This document shows positions 16,135 to 25,533 of a DNA stretch of 48,856 nucleotides, one piece after another. The notes under the pieces are model-generated. The model did no database searches, was not told the DNA's origin, and saw nothing but the letters and a program-made list of their open reading frames with translations. The position numbers were made by a program, and so were the translations under genes. The DNA comes from CAYVTV01 sp964563105. Lineage in GTDB: Bacteria > Bacteroidota > Bacteroidia > Bacteroidales > GCA-2748055. Numbering within the stretch: position 1 is the stretch's first letter; the number at the start of each line of letters is the position of its first letter. Location: the NCBI GenBank assembly GCA_964563105.1, contig CAZLXM010000019.1:1-48856 (forward strand). Direction: 5' to 3'.

Positions 16135-17091
16135 ATGGAATTTTTAAGTTCCGGACAAATTAGCTTTAAAACTATCCAGGATAAGCATTTTGATTTAATA
16201 ATTGTTTCATCGGGTTATGATAAAAGATGTAATCCAATTATTAATAAATGTTCTATTAGTTCAGATAATAAAATAGTATTAAATCATACAAGAAAATGGT
16301 GCCATTTTAAACAAAAAGAAAATAGCACTGTTTTCCGCTCAGAAAAATCTTTGAAATTAACTCTTTCACTTGATAATTCTTTAAAATTAAAATCAATTCT
16401 GGATGATTATTTTAGTTCTTTTCAAAAAGATAATCTGAATATTTTTGTTGATTTTTCTTCAATGAGTGTTCATTGGTTAAGTGCAATTATCAAATCCCTG
16501 TCGGATTGCAATCATGAAATTAAAGCTGCATCTGTCTGTTTTAATTGTGCCACAGGAGAATATTTTCCTAAAAAGAATATGAAGTTCAGACTTTCTGCCA
16601 GATCAATTACACATAATATTAAAATAGTTCCTGATCCTGAAAAACCCTCAGTTCTGATTATTGACCTGAGCCTGGAATCGGAAAAAGCAGAATATCTTAT
16701 AAAAAAGATTAAACCTGCCCAACTTTTTCTTATGTATACCGATCCTGCTTTTAATATTCATTATGCAGAAACATTACTTAAAAATAACAAAAGTATTATC
16801 AACATTGTTGAAATGAGGAATCTAAACAACTACCCATTTAATAATTTGGAACTGGTTCATGATAAACTTAAGAATCTTTGTCTGGATCTAAGATTGAATT
16901 ATAGGGTAATTATTGCTCCTCTCAGCCCGAATTGTTTTTCACTTATAAGCCTGCTCCTTAATAATATATATCCTGATATTGATGTTTGGAATGTAAAAAC
17001 AGACAATAATAAGACTGTTTTTGATAAAAAAGTAACATCCGATCCCTTACTCTATGAAGTAAATTTTATAAATGATGAACTTTTAGCCTGA
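16135..17091 (+). CDS. Protein of unknown function
   Basis: I do not recognise a named family for this 318-aa protein. It has no signal peptide or membrane helix. Two segments look like a conserved core: FDLIIVSSGYDKRC (19-32) and IFVDFSSMSVHW (103-114), both beta-strand-loop patterns suggesting a Rossmann-like fold. I have an impression of unnamed bacterial proteins with a GYxxR motif and a later DxSSM motif, some near defence genes, but this is weak. A second alternating strand/helix half (about 165-315) follows. It stands alone between the serine hydrolase and the E2 gene. Confidence 0.7.
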   Translation: MEFLSSGQISFKTIQDKHFDLIIVSSGYDKRCNPIINKCSISSDNKIVLNHTRKWCHFKQKENSTVFRSEKSLKLTLSLDNSLKLKSILDDYFSSFQKDNLNIFVDFSSMSVHWLSAIIKSLSDCNHEIKAASVCFNCATGEYFPKKNMKFRLSARSITHNIKIVPDPEKPSVLIIDLSLESEKAEYLIKKIKPAQLFLMYTDPAFNIHYAETLLKNNKSIINIVEMRNLNNYPFNNLELVHDKLKNLCLDLRLNYRVIIAPLSPNCFSLISLLLNNIYPDIDVWNVKTDNNKTVFDKKVTSDPLLYEVNFINDELLA

Positions 17092-17226
17092 TCATTGGTT
17101 AAAACTATAATCTTAAAATTATATAAACTAAATAAGAAGAAAATCAGGCGGGGCATCAGGGCCCTGTATGGTCATTATAATGAAAAATAGTATCTTTACA
17201 ACTTTTATAAAAAAGATTAAAATAAA

Positions 17227-18528
17227 ATGAAGCAATTTGAAATAATAATGCCTAAAATGGGCGAAAGTATAACTGAGGCAACAATAATAAAATGGTTTGT
17301 CAAGGAAGGTGATATTGTAGAAGAAGATGATATTCTTCTCGAAATTGCTACAGATAAAGTTGACTCTGAAATTCCTTCCCCTGTAGAAGGGGTGGTTAAA
17401 AAAATACTATTTAAACAAGATGATATTGTTCCAGTTGGATCAGTAATTGCAATTATTGATATGGATGGCGAAAGTTCACAGGATGCTGAACCAGAGATAA
17501 CTGTTGACAGCCATGAAGAGGCCGTGCAAACCATTAAGGAAAGTGACGAGAAACAGGCAATTACTGTTACATCTCCGGATGATGGAAGATTTTATTCACC
17601 TTTGGTTAAAAAGATAGCCGAAAAAGAAAGTATATCATTAAATGAATTAGCATCAATAGAAGGAAGTGGTTTAAATGGAAGAGTGACCAAAAATGACATT
17701 CTTTCTTATATTGAAAAAGGTAAGCCTGGTCCCATTCAAAAAGAGCTATATTCTGTTTTAAAAGATAAAGATACTGCTAAAAAAGATTTCGGCTCAACAG
17801 TCAAGGTATCTGCAAGCTCCGAAGACGAAATTATTGAAATGGACAGAATACGTAAACTGACAGCCGATCATATGATTTATTCGAAGCATGTATCCGCACA
17901 TGTTACCAATATGCTTGAAGCAGATGTTACCTCTGTAGTTCACTGGAGAGACAAAATTAAAAATGAATTTGAAAAGAGAGAGGGACAAAAAATTACTTAC
18001 CTGCCAATCTTTATGGAAGCTGCCATTAAGGCTTTAAAAGATTTTCCATTAATTAATTCTTCAGTGGATGGGGACAAGATTATTGTAAAAAAACGAATAA
18101 ATCTGGGTATTGCAGTTTCTCTTGCCAATAATAACCTTATTGTACCTGTAATAAAAAATGCCGATACATTAAATTTAGCCGGCCTTACAAAAGAGCTTAA
18201 CCGTTTGGCAAAAACCGCCAGGGAAAATAAATTAAAACCGGATGAAATACAAGACGGCACTTTTACCATTACAAATTTTGGTTCATTCAGAAATACGATT
18301 GGAACACCTATTATTAACCAGCCTCAGGTGGCAATTCTCGCTGTTGGAACTATTGAAAAGAAACCTTCAGTTCTTGAAACTTCCGAAGGAGATGTCATAG
18401 CTATTCGCCACAAAATGTTCCTTGCATTAACGTATGATCATAGAATAATTGATGGGGCCCTTGGTGGTGCCTGGCTGAGAAAAATGGCTGACTATCTTGA
18501 ATCGTTTGATATAACACGTAATATTTGA
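17227..18528 (+). CDS. 2-oxoacid dehydrogenase E2 (dihydrolipoamide acyltransferase)
   Basis: The 433-aa protein has one lipoyl domain (1-78; lipoylated lysine K44 in ATDKVDSE), a peripheral subunit-binding domain (about 123-163), and a catalytic acyltransferase domain (about 205-430) with H405 and D409 in TYDHRIIDGALGG. It transfers acyl groups from E1 to coenzyme A. The gene is 15 nt before the fused E1 gene. The substrate is probably a branched-chain 2-oxoacid, because this pairing with a fused E1 is usual for that complex in Bacteroidetes, but pyruvate cannot be excluded. No E3 gene lies nearby. Confidence 0.92.
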   Translation: MKQFEIIMPKMGESITEATIIKWFVKEGDIVEEDDILLEIATDKVDSEIPSPVEGVVKKILFKQDDIVPVGSVIAIIDMDGESSQDAEPEITVDSHEEAVQTIKESDEKQAITVTSPDDGRFYSPLVKKIAEKESISLNELASIEGSGLNGRVTKNDILSYIEKGKPGPIQKELYSVLKDKDTAKKDFGSTVKVSASSEDEIIEMDRIRKLTADHMIYSKHVSAHVTNMLEADVTSVVHWRDKIKNEFEKREGQKITYLPIFMEAAIKALKDFPLINSSVDGDKIIVKKRINLGIAVSLANNNLIVPVIKNADTLNLAGLTKELNRLAKTARENKLKPDEIQDGTFTITNFGSFRNTIGTPIINQPQVAILAVGTIEKKPSVLETSEGDVIAIRHKMFLALTYDHRIIDGALGGAWLRKMADYLESFDITRNI

Positions 18529-18543
18529 TAAAATTTTTTGGAG

Positions 18544-20580
18544 ATGGAAAAAAAGTATCATATTAAAAGAACAGACAAGGAGATATTGAAAAAATGGTAT
18601 AGCCTTATGACTTTAGGAAGAGCATTGGATGACAGGGCTCCAAATTATTTGAAACAGGCGATAGGGTGGTCATATCATGCCCCTTATGCAGGACATGATG
18701 GTATACAACTTGCTTTGGGACAAGTATTTGATAAAGAACGGGATCATTTATTCCCTTATTATCGTGATATGTTAACTAATCTCTCTGCAGGATTAAGCGC
18801 GGAAGAGATAATACTGAACGGTATATCAAAAGCAACAGATAAAGCATCAGGCGGAAGGCATATGTCTAATCACATTGCAAAACCTGAATGGAATATCCAT
18901 AATACTTCCTCATGTACTGGAAATCATGCTTTACATGCAGTTGGCCTTGCACGGGCTTTTAAAAAATATAATCATGATGGAATATCTTTCTGTTCAATGG
19001 GAGAATCCTCAGTATCAGAAGGTTATGTTTACGAGGCCATTAACGGGGCATCAACTGAAAAATTAGCAATGATTTTGGTTATTCAGGATAATGGGTATGG
19101 GATTTCAGTTCCAAAAAAAGATCAAACGGCAAACCGGAAAGTAGCAAACAATTTTTCAGGATTTAAAAATTTAAAAATTTTTCATTGTAATGGAAAGGAT
19201 GTTTTTGACTCAATGAATGTGATGACCGAAGCAAAGGAATATGTAAAAAAATATGGAATACCCGTAATTGTCCAGGCAAATTGTATCCGGATACATTCTC
19301 ATTCAAACTCTGACAAACATGAATTATATCGTGATGACTATGAAATGAATTATATTCAGGAATACGACCCGCTGGCAAAATTCAAACGTTTATTATTACG
19401 CTATAAGAGGTTTACTGAAGAAGAACTTCAGGAAATTGAAAACAATACAAAAGAAACTGTTAAACAAGCTCATAAAGCAGCCTTAAATGCACCCGATCCC
19501 ACTCCTGAGTCAATTCATAACTTTGTGGTCGCCGAGCCTTATAAAGCTGAAAAATATCCTGACGGACTACATTCATTTGAAGGTCCTCAAAAAAAATTAA
19601 TCGAAGCTTTAAATGAAACATTAAAAGCAGAATTCCGAAATAATCCGGATACTTTTATTTGGGGGCAGGATATTGCAAATAAGGAAAAAGGCGGAATATT
19701 CAATGTCACAAAAGGGATGCAAAAGGAATTTGGAAAAGAAAGAGTATTTAATGCCCCTATTGCAGAAGATTTTATTGTAGGTACTGCAAATGGGATGAGC
19801 CGTTTTGATGATAAAATTAGAATTGTAATTGAAGGAGCTGAATTTGCCGACTATTTCTGGCCTGCAATGGAACAATTAGTCGATACTTCACATGATTACT
19901 GGAGATCAAACGGTCAATTTTCCCCTAATATCACAATACGCCTGGCCTCCGGGGGCTATATAGGTGGGGGGCTGTATCATTCACAAACTATTGAAGGTAC
20001 TTTGGCAACCTTTCCCGGAATCCGGGTCGTTTATCCTTCTTTTGCAGATGATGCAGCAGGTTTACTCAGAACATCCATAAGATCAAGGGGAACAACTGTT
20101 TTCCTTGAACCTAAAGCTCTATATAACGATCTAAAAGCTTCGGCCCCTATTCCTGATGATTTCGAAGTCCCATTCGGTAAAGCAAGGATCAGGAGGGAAG
20201 GCAGTGATTTAGCCATGATCACTTTTGGAAATACAACTCATTTTTGTATTGAAGCTGCTGAAAAATTAGAAAAAGAAGCGGGATATTCAACTCATATCCT
20301 GGATTTACGCTCCCTTAATCCCCTGGATGAAGAAGCAATTATCAATGCAGTAAAATTAACGGGAAAAGTTATGGTAATTCATGAAGATAAAGTATTTGGC
20401 GGTTTTGGGGGAGAGATAGTATCACTGATTTCAAATAAAGCATTCGAATATCTTGATGGTCCTGTGATTAGAATTGGCTCAACTTTTACTCCGGTTGGCT
20501 TTAACAGGATCCTTGAAAAAGCTATCCTGCCAAATACAGAAAAAGTGTATACTGCTGCAATTGAATTACTTAAATATTAA
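18544..20580 (+). CDS. 2-oxoacid dehydrogenase E1, fused alpha and beta subunits
   Basis: The 678-aa protein joins an E1-alpha half (about 1-330; thiamine-diphosphate region around SMGESSVSEG and QDNGYGIS) to an E1-beta half (about 345-678; GTANGMSRFDDKIRIVIEGA and HEDKVFGGFGGE). It decarboxylates a 2-oxoacid and reductively acylates the lipoyl group of the E2 encoded just upstream. ATG at 18544 is chosen over a TTG at 18538 two codons earlier. Fused E1 proteins of this length are common in Bacteroidetes and usually called branched-chain. The flavodoxin gene follows 14 nt later. Confidence 0.9.
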   Translation: MEKKYHIKRTDKEILKKWYSLMTLGRALDDRAPNYLKQAIGWSYHAPYAGHDGIQLALGQVFDKERDHLFPYYRDMLTNLSAGLSAEEIILNGISKATDKASGGRHMSNHIAKPEWNIHNTSSCTGNHALHAVGLARAFKKYNHDGISFCSMGESSVSEGYVYEAINGASTEKLAMILVIQDNGYGISVPKKDQTANRKVANNFSGFKNLKIFHCNGKDVFDSMNVMTEAKEYVKKYGIPVIVQANCIRIHSHSNSDKHELYRDDYEMNYIQEYDPLAKFKRLLLRYKRFTEEELQEIENNTKETVKQAHKAALNAPDPTPESIHNFVVAEPYKAEKYPDGLHSFEGPQKKLIEALNETLKAEFRNNPDTFIWGQDIANKEKGGIFNVTKGMQKEFGKERVFNAPIAEDFIVGTANGMSRFDDKIRIVIEGAEFADYFWPAMEQLVDTSHDYWRSNGQFSPNITIRLASGGYIGGGLYHSQTIEGTLATFPGIRVVYPSFADDAAGLLRTSIRSRGTTVFLEPKALYNDLKASAPIPDDFEVPFGKARIRREGSDLAMITFGNTTHFCIEAAEKLEKEAGYSTHILDLRSLNPLDEEAIINAVKLTGKVMVIHEDKVFGGFGGEIVSLISNKAFEYLDGPVIRIGSTFTPVGFNRILEKAILPNTEKVYTAAIELLKY

Positions 20581-20594
20581 ACTTTAATTGTTCC

Positions 20595-21101
20595 ATGAGA
20601 AAAACAGCCATCATTTACAGTTTTAACACTGTTAAAACCGAAAAAATAGCTAAACTTATTTTTGATACATTCGCTGATGAAACTATTGAACTGGTAAATG
20701 CAGAAGAAATTGATAGGGACACTTTTTTAGCTTTTAATAACCTTATCCTAGGCGTACCCACATGGTTTGATGGAGAATTGCCTAATTACTGGGATGAATT
20801 TGTGCCGGAGCTTGAGGACCTGGACCTGAATGATAAGACAATCGCTTTATATGGTTTGGGAGACCAGAAAAGATATTCTGAAAACTTCGTTGATGGAATT
20901 GGTATTTTAGGAAAATTACTTGAAAGCAAAGGGGCAAAATTAATTGGATTTACATCTACAGAAGGATATAATTTTGAAGGCTCGGCAGCTTTAAGAGATA
21001 AGCAATTTATCGGGCTTGCAATAGATTTTGAAAATCAGGCTTCAAAGAATAAAGAAAGAGTAAGCAACTGGGTGGAAAAACTTAAAAAAGAATTTAAATA
21101 A
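20595..21101 (+). CDS. fldA: Long-chain flavodoxin with altered phosphate loop
   Basis: The 168-aa FMN electron carrier matches long-chain flavodoxins: PTWFDGELPNYWDEF and YGLGDQKRYSENF cover the two flavin-stacking loops, and GYNFEGSAALRDKQFIGLAI is the C-terminal FldA segment. The N-terminal phosphate loop is IYSFNTVKTEKIAK, not the usual TGxTE, so the glycine is replaced. I have the impression that similar variants occur in other Bacteroidales but could not check. It probably supplies low-potential electrons; its place after E2/E1 may reflect operon membership. Confidence 0.85.
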   Translation: MRKTAIIYSFNTVKTEKIAKLIFDTFADETIELVNAEEIDRDTFLAFNNLILGVPTWFDGELPNYWDEFVPELEDLDLNDKTIALYGLGDQKRYSENFVDGIGILGKLLESKGAKLIGFTSTEGYNFEGSAALRDKQFIGLAIDFENQASKNKERVSNWVEKLKKEFK

Positions 21102-21164
21102 TCCGGAAAAAGAAAATCATTAAGCTAAACGCAAAAAATCCAAATATCAGATAAGTTTTTTCCT

Positions 21165-21172
21165 TAACTTTG
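21165..21172 (+). promoter_or_regulatory. Candidate -7 promoter element of leuA
   Basis: TAACTTTG is a perfect TAnnTTTG match 58 nt upstream of the leuA ATG. No clear TTTG lies 19 nt upstream, so the -33 partner is weak. The leader of about 50 nt shows no attenuator peptide or T-box that I can recognise. Confidence 0.45.
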
Positions 21173-21230
21173 TAATTCAGCGTTTTGTTAATTAAAGCAA
21201 TAATTTACTGCTATTTATAAATTATATATT

Positions 21231-22730
21231 ATGGCAAAAGAACAAGTTTACGTTTTTGACACAACTTTGAGGGATGGAGAACAAGTTCCCGGATGTCAGC
21301 TAAATACTATTGAAAAAATCGAGATCGCGAAAACCCTCGAATCATTGGGTGTAGATATTTTGGAAGCAGGTTTCCCAATTTCCAGTCCGGGAGATTTTAA
21401 TTCTGTTATTGAAATATCCAAAGCTGTAACTAATCCTGTAATTTGTGCATTGACCCGTGCAGTAAAAAAAGATATTGAAGTAGCCGCTGAAGCATTAAAG
21501 TATGCTAAACGTGGCAGAATTCATACTGGTATAGGAACATCCTTCTATCATATTCATTATAAATTAAACAGTACACCGGAAGAAATAATTGAACGTGCTG
21601 TTGAAGCAGTAAAATATGCAAGGAATTTCGTTGATGATGTGGAGTTTTATGCTGAAGATGCCGGACGATCCGATAATAAATACCTTGCCAGAGTAATTGA
21701 AGCAGTAATAAGGGCAGGGGCAACTGTTGTTAATATTCCGGATACTACTGGATATACATTGCCGGAAGAATATGGAAAAAAAATAAAATATCTGGTTGAT
21801 AATGTTGATGGAATTGATAAAGCAATTATATCAACTCATTGCCATAATGACCTTGGAATGGCTACAGCTAATACAATTTCCGGAGTAATAAACGGGGCCA
21901 GGCAGGTTGAAGTTACAGTTAACGGAATAGGGGAAAGGGCAGGAAATACATCTCTGGAAGAAGTTGTAATGATCTTAAAAAGCAGGAAACATTTAAATTT
22001 AGAAACAAATATAAATACCAGAAAAATTTTTAGTACCAGCAGGCTTGTTTCCACACTCATGCGTATGCCGATACAGCCAAATAAAGCAATTGTTGGCCGT
22101 AATGCTTTTGCTCATTCTTCCGGTATTCATCAGGATGGTGTATTAAAAAGAAGAGAAAACTATGAAATTATTAATCCAAAATCAGTAGGAATCAATGAAT
22201 CTTCCATTGTCCTTACAGCAAGAAGTGGACGTGCTGCATTAAAACACAGATTAACAAGACTTGGTTATAAGTTTGATAAATTACATATTGATCAAATTTA
22301 TGAGAATTTCTTAAAGCTTGCAGATTATAAAAAAGATATAACTGATGAAGACTTAAGAGTACTTGCCGGAATGCAGGAAAGAGATACTGAAAAACGAATC
22401 AAGCTTAAAAGCCTCCAGGTTATTTGTGGAAAAGGAAGTATACCTAATGCTACTGTAGTTCTTATAATAAATGGGCAGGAAAATATCGCTTCATCTAATG
22501 GAAATGGGCCTATAGATGCTTCATTTAATGCAGTTAAACAAATAGTGACTAAAAAAGCAAAACTTGAAGAATTCCTGATTCAGGCAATTACAAGAGGAAG
22601 TGATGACCTTGGAAAAGTCCATATTCAGGTTGAACATAAAGGTGCTATGTATTATGGATTTTCAGCTTCAACAGATATTGTCACCGCTTCTGTAGAAGCT
22701 TATATTGATGCTGTTAATCAATTTGTCTAA
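21231..22730 (+). CDS. leuA: 2-isopropylmalate synthase
   Basis: The 499-aa cytosolic enzyme condenses acetyl-CoA with 3-methyl-2-oxobutanoate in the first step of leucine synthesis. The DRE-TIM barrel (about 5-270) has TLRDGEQVPG and the metal site STHCHNDLGMA; the C-terminal LeuA allosteric domain (about 365-499) is complete, so leucine feedback is likely. It has its own candidate promoter. No leuB, leuC or leuD is adjacent, which leaves homocitrate or citramalate synthase as alternatives, although length and domain layout favour LeuA. Confidence 0.88.
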   Translation: MAKEQVYVFDTTLRDGEQVPGCQLNTIEKIEIAKTLESLGVDILEAGFPISSPGDFNSVIEISKAVTNPVICALTRAVKKDIEVAAEALKYAKRGRIHTGIGTSFYHIHYKLNSTPEEIIERAVEAVKYARNFVDDVEFYAEDAGRSDNKYLARVIEAVIRAGATVVNIPDTTGYTLPEEYGKKIKYLVDNVDGIDKAIISTHCHNDLGMATANTISGVINGARQVEVTVNGIGERAGNTSLEEVVMILKSRKHLNLETNINTRKIFSTSRLVSTLMRMPIQPNKAIVGRNAFAHSSGIHQDGVLKRRENYEIINPKSVGINESSIVLTARSGRAALKHRLTRLGYKFDKLHIDQIYENFLKLADYKKDITDEDLRVLAGMQERDTEKRIKLKSLQVICGKGSIPNATVVLIINGQENIASSNGNGPIDASFNAVKQIVTKKAKLEEFLIQAITRGSDDLGKVHIQVEHKGAMYYGFSASTDIVTASVEAYIDAVNQFV

Positions 22731-22822
22731 CCCAAAGGGTCAGGATAATAGCATTTCATAAATAGATATTTTTAATTATTAAAATTACTGATTTACAAAT
22801 AGTTAAGTCTCAGATTGTTTTT

Positions 22823-22862
22823 AAAAAACCCCGAAATCTGCCAAAAAGGCTGGAAATCGGGG
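22823..22862 (-). terminator. Intrinsic terminator after the sugar porter/DUF4395 pair
   Basis: On the minus strand a hairpin with outer stem CCCCGA/TCGGGG and inner GCC/GGC is followed by TTTTTT (plus-strand positions 22828-22823). It lies about 50 nt past the stop of the DUF4395 gene. The plus strand lacks a T-run, so it does not obviously end leuA. Confidence 0.7.
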
Positions 22863-22910
22863 TAATTATTTAAATTCCATTAGAAAATCCAAAAGAACTT
22901 TTGAAAACTC

Positions 22911-23357
22911 CTAACGAAAAAAATTTATGTTATTAATATATAATGCGTAAGGATAAATCTTGCAAGCTATACACAATCCTAAAGCAAACTCCAGCAAAGC
23001 AAATAATCCCAGAAGGAATATAACAGTAAAAGCGGCAGATTTAAAAGAGAAAATTAATAATAACAGACTAAGTATACTCAATGTAAGACCTATTCTTCCG
23101 GCAAAAATTTTGGGCCCTGCATTAATCTTTTTTTCTGATAAATTTAATTTACTTACTATTAATTTATTTAATCTTATTATTGGACTGTATTTACCTTTAT
23201 TCAGCAATCTCAAGGCAAAATCAAGAGATAAAATAATTAGAAACCAATAATTGCCTGAAAACAAAAAGCCAGATGCAAAAACCAATGAAAAAAAGGCATT
23301 TAATCTGCTAACATATTCATTTACAAGTCTGTCTGAAACAGGGCAAAAACGTATCAT
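22911..23357 (-). CDS. DUF4395 family membrane protein
   Basis: The 148-aa protein starts with the family's MIRFCPVSD, has about four membrane helices, a central FAGRIG motif and a C-terminal EFALGLCIACKIY with two cysteines spaced CxxC. These fit DUF4395. Its ATG overlaps the stop of the sugar porter by 4 nt (ATGA), so the two are translationally coupled. The conserved N-terminal cysteine and the CxxC hint at redox chemistry; function is not established. Confidence 0.82.
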   Translation of the reverse strand: MIRFCPVSDRLVNEYVSRLNAFFSLVFASGFLFSGNYWFLIILSLDFALRLLNKGKYSPIIRLNKLIVSKLNLSEKKINAGPKIFAGRIGLTLSILSLLLLIFSFKSAAFTVIFLLGLFALLEFALGLCIACKIYPYALYINNINFFR

Positions 23358-24811
23358 GCTTTTAATTCTGAAGGAGATTTTCCTTGTCTCCAGTGTTCTT
23401 CAATTTGTTCCAGGGAAACGCCTTTTGTTTCAGGAATAAATTTTCTTCCCCAAATCAATCCTAATATGCCTATAAAAGCATATGCCCAGAAAGCCCCTGC
23501 CGGAGAAAGGGTCCTTAAAAGAGTCAGGAAAGTAAAAGTAACAATAGCATTAAATGTCCAGTTTGATAATGCACCAATACTACTACCAATACCTCTGACA
23601 CTTAAAGGGTAAACTTCAGAGATCAGTAACCATCCGAGAGGGCCTAAACTCACGGCAAAAAACATAATATAGAGAACCACTGAAATTACAGTTACAATTT
23701 TAAGGGAATCACCTAAAGTTTCCATAAATGCAAAACTGAAGCCTAAAACAATTAATGCCGCCACAATACCCGAAAGTCCCCAAAAATACAACTTTCTTCG
23801 TCCAATTTTATCAATAATAAACATGGAAACAATAGTAAATAAAACATTAACAATTCCCACAACAACAGTTGCCGTAAGCTGACTGTCAACAGTTGCAAAT
23901 CCGGCTTTTTCAAATATTTCGGGACTATAATAAATAACAGTATTAATTCCAACAAACTGTTGAACAAACATGATACCTATTCCAATAAACAATGCATTTC
24001 TTAACCATGGTTTTAATATTTCACGCGGACTGACTTTTAAATCCTTATCTCGCGTAATATCTTCTTTCATTTTATTCAGAGTAGCTTCAATAAGACCTGG
24101 ATCTTCAATCCTTTCAAGTATCTTTCTGGCTTCAGCTTCCTTTCCCTTGTTAAACAGAAATCTTGGTGTTTCAGGAAGAAAAAACATTCCAACGAGTAAT
24201 ATAATTGCCGGAATTATGCCTACATAAAACATAGGTCTCCAACATTCTTCAGATATGGGGATTCCAAATCCAAGATTATTTACAAATCTTGCCAGAACAC
24301 CCACTTTATCACCTTCAACTACAAATCCTTTATCACTCAGATATGATACCAATATCCCAATAGTAATCAATAACTGGAATGCACTAACTAATGCACCTCG
24401 TTGTTTGGTAGGGGATAATTCAGCAATATACAATGGAACTGTATAAGAGGAAATACCAATGGCAAGCCCTAAAAATAATCTGCCTGCAAAAAGACTTGCA
24501 GGGCTTCCTGCCGCTCCCGTCCATATAGCGCCAACTCCAAAAATAGCCGCAGCAAGAAGTATTACTTTTCTTCTTCCAAATGTATCTGTAATTCTTCCAC
24601 TAAATGCAGCACCTAAAATAGCGCCAATTAATCCTGCGGTAGTAATCCATTCCACCTGTTTGTCAGACAACTCCCATAAATCTCGGAAGAATTGCTTGGC
24701 CCCGGATATAACTCCGGTATCAAATCCGAAAAGAAGACCACCTGTAGCTGCAATACCAGCAATTACAATAATAAGGGTCTTGTTTTGTTTTAATTCATTT
24801 TTATTGGACAT
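23354..24811 (-). CDS. Sugar porter family MFS transporter
   Basis: The 485-aa protein has twelve predicted membrane helices and the sugar-porter motifs: GRITDTFGRRK (loop 2-3), RLFLGLAIG with VPLYIAELSP (helix 4-5), DKIGRRKLY (loop 8-9) and PETKGVSLEQIEEHW at the C-terminus. QQFVGINTVIYYSPEIF in helix 7 matches the QQxxGxNxxxYY sugar-binding motif of XylE/GLUT proteins. It imports a hexose or pentose, probably with protons. The DUF4395 gene follows with an ATGA overlap. No sugar catabolic gene is adjacent, so the substrate is unknown. Confidence 0.92.
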   Translation of the reverse strand: MSNKNELKQNKTLIIVIAGIAATGGLLFGFDTGVISGAKQFFRDLWELSDKQVEWITTAGLIGAILGAAFSGRITDTFGRRKVILLAAAIFGVGAIWTGAAGSPASLFAGRLFLGLAIGISSYTVPLYIAELSPTKQRGALVSAFQLLITIGILVSYLSDKGFVVEGDKVGVLARFVNNLGFGIPISEECWRPMFYVGIIPAIILLVGMFFLPETPRFLFNKGKEAEARKILERIEDPGLIEATLNKMKEDITRDKDLKVSPREILKPWLRNALFIGIGIMFVQQFVGINTVIYYSPEIFEKAGFATVDSQLTATVVVGIVNVLFTIVSMFIIDKIGRRKLYFWGLSGIVAALIVLGFSFAFMETLGDSLKIVTVISVVLYIMFFAVSLGPLGWLLISEVYPLSVRGIGSSIGALSNWTFNAIVTFTFLTLLRTLSPAGAFWAYAFIGILGLIWGRKFIPETKGVSLEQIEEHWRQGKSPSELKA

Positions 24812-24927
24812 AGGGAATAAGTTTAGATTAATAAAAATGCTAATATATAAACATTTCGTTTTATCTTATCATGTTTTTTGTGAAATCGAAATCTAATTAA
24901 AAAATGTTTTAATTAGATTTTTTCGAA

Positions 24928-25518
24928 TTATTTGCAATACTCTTTCCCGTTTATATCCTTCTCATTAAAAATTAAGGTGGAATAGATAAATAATTCAGCA
25001 TTTTTCCAGCCATTCCAACCTAAACCAGCTTTATCCCGTGAACAATGCCCCAGTAATTGTTCTTTCGTCCACTGTGTTTTCATTGCTACCTGAGGAAGGA
25101 AAGTTCCGGATTTATTTCCTTTTTTAATATAAATACCGTGTTGGAAAATATCAAATTCATTTATAGAAGTAATTTTTCTCAAAGGACTTAAAACTGAAAT
25201 CTCAATTTCAATATCCTTCAATTCTTCCTTAACAACAGGATCAAAACGAGGATCACGAAAAGCACTGGCAATAGCCATCTCCTGAACAAGTAAATATAGA
25301 GGATCCTCTGAAACAAAGCGTCCAATACATCCCCGCAATTCACCATGTTTATGTAAGGATACAAAGGTTCCGGATTCAATGGTTATTTCAGGGGATAGTT
25401 TAGCAGGCAGATATTCAGGAAGATGAATTTTCTTCAGGTGGTTAGTTATTGTTTCCCTGGAAAGCTCCAACAAGAATTTTCTGTTGCTTAGACTTATTTG
25501 TATACCTGCATCTTCCAA
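24928..25518 (-). CDS. amrA: AmmeMemoRadiSam system protein A (AMMECR1 domain)
   Basis: The 196-aa AMMECR1-domain protein has the signature HGELRGCIGRF (about 57-67) and later GTFLPQVAMKTQW. It starts with TTG at 25518; no ATG is available before the domain. It is in the same reading frame as the Memo gene upstream, with only the TAA and five codons between, so readthrough would give a Memo-AMMECR1 fusion. The AMMECR1/Memo/radical SAM trio is conserved in bacteria and archaea; its reaction is, to my knowledge, unproven. Confidence 0.9.
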   Translation of the reverse strand: MEDAGIQISLSNRKFLLELSRETITNHLKKIHLPEYLPAKLSPEITIESGTFVSLHKHGELRGCIGRFVSEDPLYLLVQEMAIASAFRDPRFDPVVKEELKDIEIEISVLSPLRKITSINEFDIFQHGIYIKKGNKSGTFLPQVAMKTQWTKEQLLGHCSRDKAGLGWNGWKNAELFIYSTLIFNEKDINGKEYCK

Positions 25519-25533
25519 AATTAAACTATTTGA

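Noticed and set aside
17157..17166. CAGGGCCCTG palindrome upstream of the E2 gene
   Set aside because: A 10-bp palindrome is too short to separate from chance without comparison.
21101..21230. T-box, leader peptide or riboswitch before leuA
   Set aside because: The leader is too short and shows no leucine-rich reading frame, T-box motif or hairpin pair.
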